Of a DNA stretch of 64,000 nt, positions 10,182-21,815 are shown one piece after another. The position numbers and the translations under genes are program-made. The DNA comes from Bactericera cockerelli (taxonomy: Eukaryota; Arthropoda; Insecta; Hemiptera; Triozidae), in NCBI GenBank assembly GCA_024516035.1, contig CM044961.1, positions 31,283,961 through 31,347,960 on the forward strand, written 5' to 3'. The notes under the pieces were generated by a model. The model saw only the letters and a list, made by a program, of their open reading frames with translations, was not told the origin of the DNA and did no database searches. Each line of letters opens with the position of its first letter. The first letter of the stretch is position 1.

Positions 10182-10431
10182 AGAGGGGCGGAGAGAAAGC
10201 TAGAGAGAGGGAGGGGGGGAGAAAATGAGAATATGAAGCGCGAGACAAAAGAACAGTAAACTAAAGAGGCAGGGAGAGCGAGTGCGATAAAGATTGAATG
10301 TAAAAAAGAGAGAAGGGAAAAGACAAAAAAAAAAAAAAAAAAAATAAGAATAAAAAAGAAAAGAAAAGGGAGATGTTATTAAAGAACTAAAAAAAAATGA
10401 GGTGAGAGAGGCAGAAGATGCTGAAAAGAAG

Positions 10432-10463
<32 letters not shown>

Positions 10464-10570
10464 CGGGGGACGAAGAGGAGGTAGAGAGGAAAGAAAAACA
10501 ACATAAAACAAATGAGAAGAGAGACAGTAAGAAAAACCGTTAGCAGAAGAAGAAGGACACGGCGACAAAG

Positions 10571-10626
<56 letters not shown>

Positions 10627-11250
10627 TTAGAGAGAAGATAAAATCAGAGAAACATCAGAAAGAAGAAAACAATGAGTTAAAAAAGGAGTAAGAGAACAAT
10701 GAAAAGGAAGAGCAAAAAGTAAAAGAGATGGAAGAGAAGGACCTGCAAAAATAGAACAAAAGAGAGAGAGAGAGAGCGAAAGAGGAGGGGGGAGAGAGAG
10801 AGAGAAAGAAAGAGAGAGATAAAAAAACAAGAAGAGTAAGAAGAAGCAGAGAGTTAAGAGAAGAAGAAGAAGAAAAGAAACTATGAAGGAAAGGAGAGAC
10901 AGAGATGTCTTGATGAGACTAAAAATGAGAACAAGGCCATGTCTGAAAAAAAAATATCAAAAAAGAAAGACAACAATTAGGCAGACTGAGAAAGAAAGAG
11001 AGACAGAAATGAAAAAGGCAAAGGAAAGGGAGTGAAACAGAAATAGTGTCTCTAGGAAGGTAGATAAAAAAAGAGAAAGAGGAGTTGGAGTGAGACATAA
11101 AGAAAAAAGATAAATGGATAGAGAGAGAGACAGAGCGAGAGAAAGAGACAGAGAAAGAGACAGAGAGACAGAGAGAGAGAAAGAGAGACAGAGAGAGAGA
11201 GAAAGAGAGAGAGAGAAAGAAAGAAAGAGAGAGAGAGAGAAGCAAAGGGA
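10086..11250. repeat. 1.2-kb purine tract with five (GA)n microsatellites
   Basis: Long GA runs occur at about 10096-10190, 10433-10460, 10577-10622, 10762-10816 and 11120-11240, separated by AAG/GAG-rich DNA. Nearly all purines lie on the plus strand. The S/L/F frames on the minus strand come from this bias. Confidence 0.9.
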
Positions 11251-11678
11251 GTAAGAACGAGATTGACAAAATTAAATGAAAAAAACCTTTTTACACTTAT
11301 TTTACGAGGTGGCAATGTTATGTCTCTCTTCTTCTCTCCCTCTCTCCCTTTTTCACTTTCTTTTGCTCTCACTCTATCTTCTACCAATCCCTATCTTCAT
11401 TCTTACGTTCTCCTTTGGAAACAAGTGACAAAAGAGATGGAGAAGGGTGACATAAAGGGCGAATAGAAGATGACGGAAGAGAGGAAAGCTAAGAAATAAG
11501 AGAGTTTTATACGAAATTCAGTGAAAATAAAAATGAACATCGTCCTGTTGGCTTATAAATTCTAAAAGGATATACATTCGAAGGAAATAGAGATATATTT
11601 GAGGTATATTCATGCAAAGGATATCTTCAGGTTAAATGAGGTGGTAAAATGGAACGTCTACATCCAGCTATTGCAGGC
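11251..11678. other. No feature recognised
   Basis: AT-rich DNA upstream of the TATA-like motif. No repeat or domain was seen. Confidence 0.4.
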
Positions 11679-11750
11679 TATAAAATCTTTGGTCGCTTGT
11701 TAGTGAGGTGTACGTTTTATTATAGCTTCACTATTGAAAAACAGGTAAGT
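11679..11750 (+). promoter_or_regulatory. Candidate TATA box, short first exon and splice donor
   Basis: TATAAAA at 11679-11685 is followed 23 bp later by an initiator-like TTAGTG and then by a consensus donor, AACAG|GTAAGTGCGG, with the GT at 11745-11746. TATA, initiator and donor in order would fit a short non-coding first exon of about 40 nt. Downstream candidates on the same strand are the exons at 13308 and 20056. The TATA-to-initiator distance is shorter than usual, so this is an inference only. Confidence 0.3.
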
Positions 11751-13307
11751 GCGGCTTCTTCTGTATATAGTGCTGTTTCTTCTGTATATTCTTATTATTA
11801 AACACTTTATTAGATATAAAAAGATATATATGTATAGTACAAATAATTATTATAACAATGAAAAAATTGAAAAAAAATTATACAATAAAGAGACATAAAA
11901 GATTAGAAAAATTTATATAAACATAGGTCCTAACTAAAGGGTCATTGCCTATGCCTATGGCAATATTTTCACCCAACCCTTAAAGTATAAAGTTCCGTTT
12001 CTCTGTATGAGGTTCCGTTTCTTCGATATAAAGATAGACACTATCGTGAAGGTCTTTCTAAAAACTCCTCCTATGTCTTCTAATTCTTTTACTTTGGCTT
12101 TTTTCAAACTTAATTATGTTCGGCTTTGGCCAATAACTTTCACATGTTTGAGGTTGGTTGTTTCTGGCATTTCTCTGGCACATTTTACGAGTTCTGAGTT
12201 CTGATCCATATATTCCATTCTCCTATTTTTGACAAATGAGATACTCAAACCATTCTGTGTTATTTATATCTTTTTTCATCTCTTTTTCGTCATTTTTTTC
12301 TTTCCTACTCTCTTTCTTTAGTAGTTTTTTTTTTCTATTTCCTTGTTTTTTTTTTTGTTTCCTTTTTTCTCTACCTCTTCTGTTCTTCTCCCTTATTCGT
12401 TTCTTCACTCGTTTCACTTCCATCCAGATCTCCATTCCTTCGTCTTTCTTTCACTTGTTCCTCCACTTCTGTCTACCTCCCCGACTCGTTCCTTTTCCTT
12501 TTCTTGCAGACGAAATCGAACTTTCTGTCTGCAAAGGCGGGTAAAGGAAACATACTCGTACCTCGTCAACATCAGGGAGTGTCCACAGATGCCACAAACT
12601 GATAGCAACTTTACCGACCACCCTGCTCGCTCTTCTGACCATCAGAGAGAGATACAGTTTTATCGTAAAACGGTGCTGCCCAAATATTTCAAGGTTGCTT
12701 AAAAACACAGCAATCAATACATGAAGAGTACATTTTTTTTCATAGACATATTTTCTTTTCTTTTTTCTTAATTAGTTTTCCATTTTCTTTCTTAATTGAG
12801 TTAGAATAGATGTGAAAATTTTGTATTTTAACACTAACACAAATAATAGTTTGTGATAGTGTTTTTAGTAAATTCTTGGGAAGGTTGAATAAAACATACA
12901 TTGGTTTTGTTTGACAACAACTATTTAGCTCCAAAGTTGCATGGTCTTCACTTTTACAGGCTCCACCATTGGTGATAAACCATTTTAACATGTCCATGTT
13001 GTTTTTTTCTTAATTTAGAACCAGGCAGTATAAATAAGGGCAAAATGATTACACAAAATCAAGATCTCATATTTTCTCGAAGAAAGGAAGGAATTTATTT
13101 AATTTCATTTTACAGTTTTTTCATTAAAATCCAATTGAAGTACAATATCTGTTGTACTTTTAGGGGGTTAGTTAACTTGACATAAGCCTTAGTTTTCCCA
13201 TTTAAAACAATAACCAAAATCTAGGCTTCTGTCCACAGAAGTATTGATTCCGCCCCAAGTATCTGTTGTTAGAATTTCTTCAGTACAAAACCTCCTTTGT
13301 CCTCCAG
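11751..13307. other. Intergenic or intronic DNA, no gene recognised
   Basis: AT-rich, with a T-rich pyrimidine stretch at about 12255-12400. Open frames here (for example near 12343-12702) are pyrimidine-driven and lack domains. Confidence 0.4.
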
Positions 13308-13347
13308 ATGACCCTGTACACTGTCCCTGACAGACCTCCACTGATGG
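13308..13347 (+). CDS. Candidate small coding exon with a GST-like N-terminus
   Basis: A strong acceptor (CCTCCTTTGTCCTCCAG) ends at 13307, directly before an ATG. The 40-nt exon reads MTLYTVPDRPPLM plus one base and meets a possible donor, ATGG|GTATTT. Insect glutathione S-transferases often start with a similar pattern (LYxVPxxPP), forming the first beta strand and the active-site loop. No further GST exon was found in the window, and the donor is weak. It may be a chance match, a decayed exon, or a first exon with distant partners. Confidence 0.22.
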
Positions 13348-13514
13348 GTATTTCATTCTATCGTATTACGCTCTTCCACTTTGCAGAGCTCGCCTCCTGC
13401 TATGCCCTATTCAGATTTTCAGCGCAAATATTTCTCGATCCGAACAAGAGTTTATTAGAAAATATTTTAATCAGAAATACGTACAGGGTGACCTGGAATT
13501 CCTGGGGTGACTAC

Positions 13515-13756
13515 ATTTAAGTGGTAGTCAATTGGTTAAAGTGCTAGTCTGGTAATCTTATTTGCTGAAATGGGTCTATAAAACTCATTATCATTTTTAA
13601 AGGTACAAATTTTATTAATTTTATTGTTTGTATTATGTTCATTTACTGTTATTTGTTTGTACCAAATTTAAAACAAAATATATATTTGAGTATGTTAAAA
13701 AAAAAAATCCAGATAGTGTAGGCATCTGTTGGTTCGGATTCCACGGTGATCTGTAA
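13515..13756 (+). repeat. SINE-E copy split by an AT-rich insertion
   Basis: The head at 13518-13560 (GTGGTAGTCAATTGGTTAAA, then GTCTGGTAATC) resumes at about 13710 (ATCCAGATAGTGTAGG, then GTTGGTTCGGATTCC). The ~145 bp between ends in an A-run, as expected for a small retro-insertion. Confidence 0.55.
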
Positions 13757-13779
13757 TTTCATCTATGTACATTTAAGTT

Positions 13780-13860
13780 CATTGCTAGTCAAGTGGTTAA
13801 ACCGCTGGTCTGGTAATCCAGATAGCGCAGGGATCTTGCTCAAATTCCACCCAATGCATA
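13780..13860 (+). repeat. SINE-E copy
   Basis: It reads CATTGCTAGTCAAGTGGTTA, then CTGGTAATCCAGATAGCGCA, ending ATTCCACCCAATGCA. This aligns with the units at 5680-5990 and the inverted copy at 61281. Confidence 0.65.
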
Positions 13861-14219
13861 AATTTTTCATCTTTTATTTGAGTTATCATCATAGGGTTAT
13901 CAGTTAAACAACTGGTTTGCAGCAGTCCTCCATTCTTCTCTATCTTGTGCAAATCTTCTCATATTTTCATAGCAATCCAATCCTAAGGTTTTTAAAAGTT
14001 TTATTTTACCAACTCCTTCTTTCAGTAGGTGATGTAGTATTTCAATTTTTGAGTATGTGACCACATTGTAATAACACACTGAAGTTTAGGTGGTAATAAT
14101 TTTGATGATATTTTTGTTTTTGAAATTTACATTTCAACCTCTAAATTTCCCTCTATGTAGGTATCTACTATGTGTACTTTTAGGGAATATGTGTAGGTAC
14201 TAATGATAATAATAAGTCT

Positions 14220-15020
14220 GTGAAAAGATGGCTAAACATGGTAACCCGCAATTTTCAAATTTTTCAGGACGGTGTTTTTTCGTTTTTTTTTTTTACAAAA
14301 ATAATTTTATATTTTTTGTATTAAAACTTTAAAGCTTCATTTTTGGAACATAAGGCAGAATGTTCTCGAGCTTTATAGTGATAGATCTATTTTAAAAATA
14401 TATTGAGTAGGAATCAAAATATTTAACTTTTTCTTCCTGCTAACATGTTTTGCCATCTTACAGATACTGTGAAAAAGACGTTTTCGAAAGTGTAAATTAC
14501 GATAAGTACCTTGCTTTTTCATCCATCTTTCATATCAAATGAAAGCAGTCATTACAAACTAGACAAACAAGGATAATTACATGTCTTATTTTGCCATCGT
14601 GTACAATGGGTGAAAGAGTCCTATTCTGCCATCTTGTAATTCTTGAGAAAGTAAAAATTTTGTGCGATACCAAATTCTGATAACGTCCTTTACCATATTT
14701 TGCCCAGTTCATTATACTGCAATAATACGATTTCGTCAGACGGCAAAATATGACACTGGACTTGATCAAGTTTATCCATCTTATGAAAGATAGAATTTGT
14801 TGAAAAGTAAAAGATTTTTTCTTGTTAAGATGCTTTACCACCTTTTGAACTTTCAAAAATGTCACTTATCACGTTTTTTCAAAATTATTATCCAAGAAAC
14901 TATACATCGTAGCGAAATTCTGATGCTACCAGTAGATAGAGCTCGTCGAGTACATTAGGAATCTGTTAATAACTCAATTTCGAAAAAAATGCGGGTTACC
15001 ATGTTTAGCCATCTTTTCAC
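14220..15020. mobile_element. 801-bp miniature element with perfect 31-bp inverted ends
   Basis: The left end, 14220-14250, begins GTGAAAAGATGGCTAAACAT and continues to CCCGCA. The right end, 14990-15020, is its exact reverse complement. The motif TTTTGCCATCTT and close variants recur inside near 14450, 14590 and 14625, echoing the terminus. A 111-codon minus-strand frame (14530-14865) shows no transposase motif. No clear target duplication was found and no superfamily is assigned. Confidence 0.8.
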
Positions 15021-16022
15021 TGAAGTAATGTTTACCAAATCAGGAACTGAAATTTGACGAAGTTGTTGGAAATGTGATCTTGAAATTACATACCTGAGAA
15101 CAAAAATTAAAAAAGAGAAATATTAGAACTTTGGGTACAATCTGTTGTCCATTCAGTTGTCTTGGGCCGAAAGTTTAATTAAAATACATTTTACATAATA
15201 TTGTACATTACGTATGATGTATTTAGGCATAATGGTGGCCCAACACATGCTTTGCATTATGGGTCCAATAAACTTGCCATATTTTTAATTTTATTTGATT
15301 AACAAGTTATTTCCTTACAATTAAGATTTATTTACGAAGATGAAAAGTATTTGTTAAATAAAGAAAAATCTTTTTAAAGTAAAAAATAAATAAAATAATA
15401 ATAATATTCCTGTGTAAGTGTGTGTATTATTTGTATAAGGTATAATCTATACTATTATTTATTAATATGGTATATTGTTTACTTTGTCCCACTATATCAC
15501 TGTAAATATAATATTACATAAGTTTATTTATAAAACAAAGACTAAAACCAAATAAAATAAATTAAAACTTAGACCCCAAAGCAGAGTAAACATAATAATT
15601 ATGAAAGTTTAAAGGTACATATTTGTAGAATTACCAACTTAATTTACTTTTACATCCACTAGGACATTATAATATTCTAAAGTTTGACTTTAAATTCAGA
15701 ATACCTACGTATATGATATTATGTATAATATATTATTTTGTTTTTTCTCTCGACATCACCTCCAACAGCCTTCAGGAGACACAAAAAAAATCTGAATATT
15801 TTTTTCATCTAAACTTTAGGGTACAGCAAACAAACCGCCAGAAAACTTTAGCTATTTAAAAAACTTGTTTATTGGTTTATAAAAAGTGAAATGTGGATTA
15901 CGAAACTCATGTGTGATAGAGAGAGAAAAATACATTTTTCAGATTTTTCATTTTAAATTTTGTGAAAATATGGAGGAAGGGCTTTAAACTTTAAAGTATT
16001 GTACATTTCATAGGTTTGTTTC
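15021..16022. other. No feature recognised
   Basis: Very AT-rich DNA. No coding motif or repeat boundary was identified. Confidence 0.45.
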
Positions 16023-16238
16023 ATCATCATCATTATCATCATAGGGTGGCGTCATCGTCAACGATGGTGGCCAGTCATCATCATCATCATCATCATAGCG
16101 TGGTGTCATCGGAAACGATGTGATGGTAGCTAGGCAGTGGAGGAATGACTTAGCACTTCTACCACTGTCTTTACAAGAAGGCAAATAATTGACAAGGGCC
16201 CCCAGAACCAAGCCAATGAGGGTCTACTCCCTGTTTAT
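16023..16238 (-). repeat. Repeat family H with duplicated (ATG)n end
   Basis: Two partial units stand side by side on the plus strand: (CAT)n AGGGTGGCGTCATCGTCAAC and then (CAT)n AGCGTGGTGTCATCGGAAAC. They are followed by the shared body GTGGAGGAATGACTTAGCAC and CTACTCCCTGTTTAT. Confidence 0.7.
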
Positions 16239-16560
16239 TTGTTTACAAAACAAAATATAAATACATTTATTAGGTGATTGCGATTCGACGTTATTATTTA
16301 TGATAACAGAATAGTACTACCTACGTTCCTTATCCTTTAGGGAGGAAAATAATGTGATCACCCACAATTATCGATCTTCAGTTTTCAGGGTTGAAATAGC
16401 CTAAATCCAAAGTTGTGTGATCTCCATACCAGTTGGTTTCGTCTTATGGCTACACAAAAGAACATAAGGAAAAACATTCACCAATAATAACTTTTTTCTT
16501 ACCCTGAAATCTCATGAATAAAAATACCCTCCCTTCACCATATACCTATCGAAGAAAAAA

Positions 16561-16770
16561 TAGTCTGGAAATAAATACTTTTCCTTCATCCTATACTCCA
16601 GGAGTGAATATTTCAACAATACTTTTCCTCCATTCTATAGCTTGGGACCCAGGGTACAAATAGTGTCGAAATAAATGTTAACACAATACTTTTGCTTCAC
16701 CCTATACTCCAGGAGTGAACATTCAACAGTACTTTTCCTTCATTCTATAGCTTGGGACCCAGGGTACAAA
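16561..16770. repeat. Two-unit tandem repeat (about 100 and 110 bp)
   Basis: Both units contain CTATACTCCAGGAGTGAA, then CATTCTATAGCTTGGGACCC and AGGGTACAAATAGT. No coding content was seen. Confidence 0.8.
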
Positions 16771-18007
16771 TAGTCTGGGGGGGATTTATAATAAACGTTA
16801 ATACATCATCCCTTTTATAACGGGGTGGTGTTTGCCATATTTACGCCAGTTTTATACCACTTGTGTTTGCTATTGTGTAACTGTGTCGAGATTCACTAGG
16901 GAAATAGGCTGCGCCGCTTACGTAAGCAGTATTGTAATACCATTTAGAATTTTAGACTGTTAAGTTATTTTCTTTTATTATTATCATGAATTCTTCTTCT
17001 TCTTCTATCACTTTCTTAATAGTTTATAATAATGGCATTGGGTGTATTCTAGTGCCGCATCCACATCGAAAACCAGTGCTTGGTAGTCATAGTCAGTCTC
17101 TTTTTATAGTTGATTGTTTTATAATAAATATTTGTATTAATAAAAAAAGAAGAAAAAACATACCTACATAATATTCTCTTACTAGACGTTCTCAAACTCT
17201 TTCTTTCTTTCTCGCTTCCTCTCTGTTTCCCTTGCCCCCCGTACCAACTCAATATGTATATTCGAGTTTCAAACTACACAACTTACGATGTTTATGATTC
17301 GTAAAAAAATAATAATTTGATCAAAGAAAAGTGGAGAATAGAAAAGGGGGCGATAAAAAAGAAGAAAGCAAGAAATTCAAGAAAGCAGATATCTTTTTCT
17401 AAAAAGGTGTGCAAAAACTTGTGCAAGACACGAGTAGACGAGTACGAGACTTTTACGTACATTAAAAAAATTGAAGTATTGATAAAAAAATAAATAATAT
17501 ATGTATTTTATATGCCTACTCCTTTAGAATTACCATAGACTATTGAAAACTTTAAAAAAAACTTTAATTAAGATTCATTTTCAAATCTAGTACAACTACT
17601 GACTGACAATGAAGTTATTGGATATAAAGTGAAAGTGTTGGAAATATCAAAGAAGATTAAAAAAATGGACAACAGTGGTATGGACAAATGAAGAGCAGGG
17701 ATGAAAACTACATTTGTAAGAATGTTGAGAGAATTGCAGTCGAGGGCCATAGAGGGTCAATATTTTTCTATTTTTTTTTTTTTTTTTTCACCAATAAATT
17801 TTTTTCTCATGCCAAGCATACCTTAACTTTAGAACATCATTAGATTTAGATATTTTCATTAGATTTAGATTTATTATATTAAAATAAGATAGAATAATTA
17901 CAATTTCATTATCTAGGGATTTAATGTAATAGTTAGAAAAGGATCTTTTGTTATCCGTATATTGTATAATAAATAAAAAATTGAAAATATTGTTCTTATT
18001 GAAAACC
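16771..18007. other. No gene recognised
   Basis: AT-rich DNA with a T-tract at about 17770-17788. No gene or bounded repeat was found. Confidence 0.4.
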
Positions 18008-18163
18008 TTTGTACAAACTTTCACAAGAGGTTTCGGAACTTTTTAGTCGTCCTACGCAAAAATGGACTACTAAAACAACCTACAGATTGAAATTGTTCTA
18101 ATTTGATTATAGATCTTTGTGTACACTTTTCAAAAAGGCTTCGGAACTTCTCAGCCGTCCTAC
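18008..18163 (+). repeat. Direct repeat of about 48 bp, two diverged copies
   Basis: Copies at 18008-18055 and 18115-18163 share TTTGTGTACA-like starts, GGTTTCGGAACTT or GGCTTCGGAACTT, and end AGTCGTCCTAC or AGCCGTCCTAC. The spacer is about 60 bp. Confidence 0.65.
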
Positions 18164-19221
18164 ACTTGTATTTTATGACCTTTTAAACGAAATTACTTTC
18201 CGTGAGATGTTCTCTTCATCTTTTATTTCAATCCGTGATGTCTTCCCTCGAGCGATCTACTATCTTCCTCTCTTTTCCTTTTCCTCCTTTCCCTATGTTT
18301 CTCTCTCTCTATATAGAACCTGCTCTTTCATCCTCTCTATGTATCCTTCGGATTTTCTCCTTGTCTCCCTCTATATCACTTTTTTTCTATGTCTTTTTCC
18401 TTTTTCCATTCTTCTTTATTAATTTTTCTTCACTCACTGTTCATTCCTCTTACTCTATCTTTGTCTTTTTCTCTCTCAATCTCTTTCTGATTCTCTCTTA
18501 TTTCTCTCTTCTTTTCTTCACGTTTTTCTTTTTCTTATATAAATCTCTCCTAGTGTCTCTTTTTCTCTACCACTGTTACTATCTCTTTCTGTGTTTCCTT
18601 CTTTCATTTTATCTCTCTTTGTCTCTGTATATCCCTGTTTCTCTTGTCTCATCTCTCCATCACTGGCATAATCTCTTACTCGGTCTCTTTTGCCATTCTC
18701 CATGTTTTTTACTACAGCTTCATACCGTATATTTCGTATTATGATAGTTTTATGAAAGCTGTTCGTAACATTGTTGCGCTTGCACAACTTCCCTACAATA
18801 TTGTACGCTTGTCATTTGTTGCATTTTGTTCAAGTTTCATAATATTCTGCCTCCTGTTATTATTTTTCTTTTATTTTATTTCTTTTCTCACTCTCTCTTT
18901 TTCCATTGTTCTTGATCTCTTTGTCACTATATTTCTTAATTTTTCTCTTCATTATTTTCTTATATAACTTTTCTTCTTTTGTTTTTGTCTTCACTTCTTT
19001 TAATTCTTTCACCCTTTCTTGTTCATTTGTTTCTCTTTTCTCGTCTATTGATGTACCAAGCATCTGTTGCTGCTGTGAATTCGTTTTATGTTTCTGCTTT
19101 TACATTTTGAATATGCTTCCGGAGAAGTTGAAGTTATAAAAAAGTATTAAAGATGGGCTACAAAAAAACTAGATAAGAAAGATGAATTTTTGTTCCAAGT
19201 TTAATATCGGAGCTTATAACT
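18164..19221. other. Pyrimidine-rich DNA, no gene seen
   Basis: T/C-rich from about 18200 to 19040. The F/L/S frames covering it lack any recognisable domain and mirror the composition. Confidence 0.45.
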
Positions 19222-19310
19222 ATAATATTAAAGCGTATGACAGTATCTTCCAACAATAATATCAAAACGTATGACATTATCTTCTATCAATAATATCAAA
19301 GCGTATACCA
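19222..19310. repeat. 34-bp tandem repeat, about 2.6 units
   Basis: The unit starts ATAATATCAAAGCGTATGAC and is repeated at about 19222, 19256 and 19290 with scattered substitutions. Confidence 0.7.
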
Positions 19311-20055
19311 ATATTACTATAATTTTATAAATTATTCTCGACAGAATATTTTAATTTTCTATGATTGTTTGGGTTTAAATGTCCTCTTTTACAATTAGAA
19401 TTTTTTTGGACATACAAGAAGATTCCGCGTTTCTTATTTCTATCGAGTACCTATGTTTCTTTGGATTCTTTCTTCTCACACTCTTTACTTCGAAATATGA
19501 ATTGTACATTTTCAACAGCTGAAAGTTTGAAAGTCCCTCAGCACAATCAATGAAAAAGGATTGTGATGGCAAACTGTAACATTTTTAACCTTTAACCTTA
19601 ACAACATTTTTTTTTTCTTTTCCCGCATGCTGTTGCGTAAGCTCCTGTCCTCGTGATCCCTGTTATATGCCCACAAGCAGGCTGAAAAGGCTAAAGTCCC
19701 CACCACAAGCGTCCCCTCAGCAGCACATGCTCATGTGTTAATATAGAGAGGGTCGAGCCTCGGCGCTTTTTACGATCTCCAAAAGGGCCGTAAAAAGGAA
19801 ACTTGAAAAAATATATGAAAGTATCACAATCCCAGTGTTATTGAAATTTTCGTGCGATATTGCACGTTTTCGGATTCCAATTTTTTTACGATGGATTTTC
19901 GCAACCAATAAAAACTGTGTGAAATGTGGCGTAGAAAAGCATGTGTTTTCCACTCTGTATGACAAGGGGGGTTGTTGAGAGAGTATTGGAAAATGTTTTA
20001 GTGGTGATATTGTTGTTGCGCATAATGTTATCTCTGTTCTCTTGGTGTTTTCCAG
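19311..20055. other. No gene recognised; possible intron
   Basis: AT-rich DNA. It ends with a pyrimidine tract, CTGTTCTCTTGGTGTTTTCC, leading into the acceptor used by the candidate exon at 20056. Confidence 0.35.
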
Positions 20056-20160
20056 ATCATGGTGGCTATTATGTTTTCAATATTTTTAATATTTGCAGTT
20101 TTCACAAGCTCCAAGCACTCAAGAGCTTTGCGCAACTTCATGTTATATGGAAATAATCTA
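20056..20160 (+). CDS. Candidate exon encoding a signal peptide
   Basis: A good acceptor (TTGGTGTTTTCCAG) ends at 20055, an ATG follows 3 nt later in the context ATCATGG, and the frame runs open for exactly 34 codons to a consensus donor, GTAAGTAATT, at 20161 (phase 0). The start, MVAIMFSIFLIFAVFTSS, has the hydrophobic core and small residues of a secretory signal peptide. The rest is basic and then ends YGNNL. Short secreted-peptide genes often place the signal peptide on a small early exon. The precursor is not recognised, and the remaining exons are not proven. Confidence 0.35.
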
Positions 20161-21354
20161 GTAAGTAATTATTGCGAGGTAAATTTGTAAAATTTCGACT
20201 TTCTATGCACCTATTGGGTTGTTTTTCCTTTAAATATTTCATCTCTTTCTTTTTTTTTGTCAGATCCAAATTTTATTCGATACTTGAGTAAGATACTCAT
20301 TCTGTAAGTTGAAAAGCTAACTTTTATACAAATGAGTTGAAATGTTTTCTTTCATGTCAGATCCATCACATTTGTAAAAACTTTAAGCGCGTAAACAAAA
20401 CATTAGTCACAAATTGAGGCATGTGAACTTACGACAAAATATAAATGAATTCTATTCTTTTACTTATCAGGACCCGCCCTCTTCTTTGTCTTCCATTCTG
20501 TCATTTTCCATTTCATATTAATTTTCTCTTCTCGCGATAAAATCCTAAGCTGCTCTAATAATTAAAATCTCAAAATTACGAGTACAATCACGAAATTCCT
20601 CCCCTTCCTTCGCTCCTCAAGACATTCTTTGTCAAATCTCTTTGATACAAAGATTCGCATTGCTGTCTTCGCTTCCTTTATTTTCTTCAACTTCCTCACT
20701 TGGCTCATGTCTATTGCCAGCGTTCTTACATCACCTCAAGTTTTTCTTTATGCATTTCTTCATTTTCTTCTGCAGCTCTATCTGCTTTCTCTTTCTCCAT
20801 TCCATTTATTTCATTATACTTATTGAGTCTAGGAGTCTATTGTCTCTTAGGCATTCCCTTCTTGTCTTCATCCCGGTTTCTTTGAAGGATCTTTCAATTA
20901 ATTTCATGCTGCCTCTATAGCTTTTGTTAGCCCGCGGGGACTGAAGGCTTCTTCGAGAATGTTTTATTTTCCGAAATATAATTGTTTGAATTTATTTAAC
21001 GTTCGCGCCTTTAAAGGGAATTTTTGTCCCTTCAGCAAGCTTGGCGGGGTTCATCCACTCGTTAACGTCTCCTTAATCCATCACGGTTAAAATGGTGATT
21101 TTTAATTCGTTTTGTTTCTTTAAATAATTATGTTTCGTATTACTCTCAAAGAATTATTTTTAAATGCTATACATAATATAATATTTACAAGTGCCCGTTT
21201 CTTTCAATTTATTTGCATACTTGTAACACTGTCTCAATTTATCCAATTTTAAATCTTAGGCTTTTATGACAGCTCCAACCACTAAATTGAAAATTGCTGA
21301 GATATTCCTCGACTGATCCAGTTATACCTATGTAGTTATAAATAAATTGCTGAC
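20161..21354. other. No gene recognised; possible intron
   Basis: AT-rich with T/C-rich parts (20600-20880). No bounded repeat was found. Confidence 0.35.
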
Positions 21355-21445
21355 TTGATGTCGCCTGTTACTTCAATCAATCGTCGTCCTTTGACAGAGG
21401 TGTCTTTGACAAGAAGTTGTATTGATTCTCCTCACGTCGCGCGTC
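21355..21445 (-). pseudogene. Family R coding fragment
   Basis: The minus strand reads SIQLLVKD, a short diverged insertion, then GRRLIEVTGD and KSA, matching SVQLLVKEVGRRLIEVTGD in the frame at 63592-64000. The nucleotide similarity (GTCGCCTGTTACTTCAATCA on the plus strand) is high over about 85 bp and then stops on both sides. It is a dead fragment. Confidence 0.7.
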
Positions 21446-21653
21446 GCGTCGCGTGGATCTGTGATCTTATGTATACGTATAATTTATGTAGATCCACTTG
21501 TACCTTTATTCTGTTGAATTCATACTGATAGTTTTCACTCCTTCACAGTCCTATTTCACAATAACTAAAAATTAGGTTTCTGTATCACCAAAAGAAACAC
21601 ATTTTATGCCCTCTTTTTTTTCTTGTAAGCACTTTAACCTTGTCATTATACAG

Positions 21654-21815
21654 GTTGTTCGCGCTGATACCCTAGATGATCAGATCATAGTATACAGTCG
21701 GAGAGCTCATAGGTATTGGAACAGAGAATCAACGGAACTGTTAGTCAGTGCCGGGGGAGTAGGGATGCTCTCTTTTAATATGTGTGTTACCAGGCCATTT
21801 AAAAATGTGCTTTAA
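21654..21815 (+). CDS. Speculative terminal exon in phase with the 20056 exon
   Basis: After an acceptor-like TTATACAG (21653) the phase-0 frame is open for 53 codons to TAA at 21813-21815. It contains a dibasic RR (YSRRAHRYWN). Phase agreement with the upstream exon is the only link. The sequence is unrecognised, and a 53-codon open stretch can occur by chance. Confidence 0.15.
   Translation, partial: VVRADTLDDQIIVYSRRAHRYWNRESTELLVSAGGVGMLSFNMCVTRPFKNVL

Noticed and set aside
16008..16211. Minus-strand frame with Asp runs
   Set aside because: The Asp runs come from the (ATG)n end of repeat family H. The homologous stretch in the copy at 60785 is read in another frame, so coding is not conserved.
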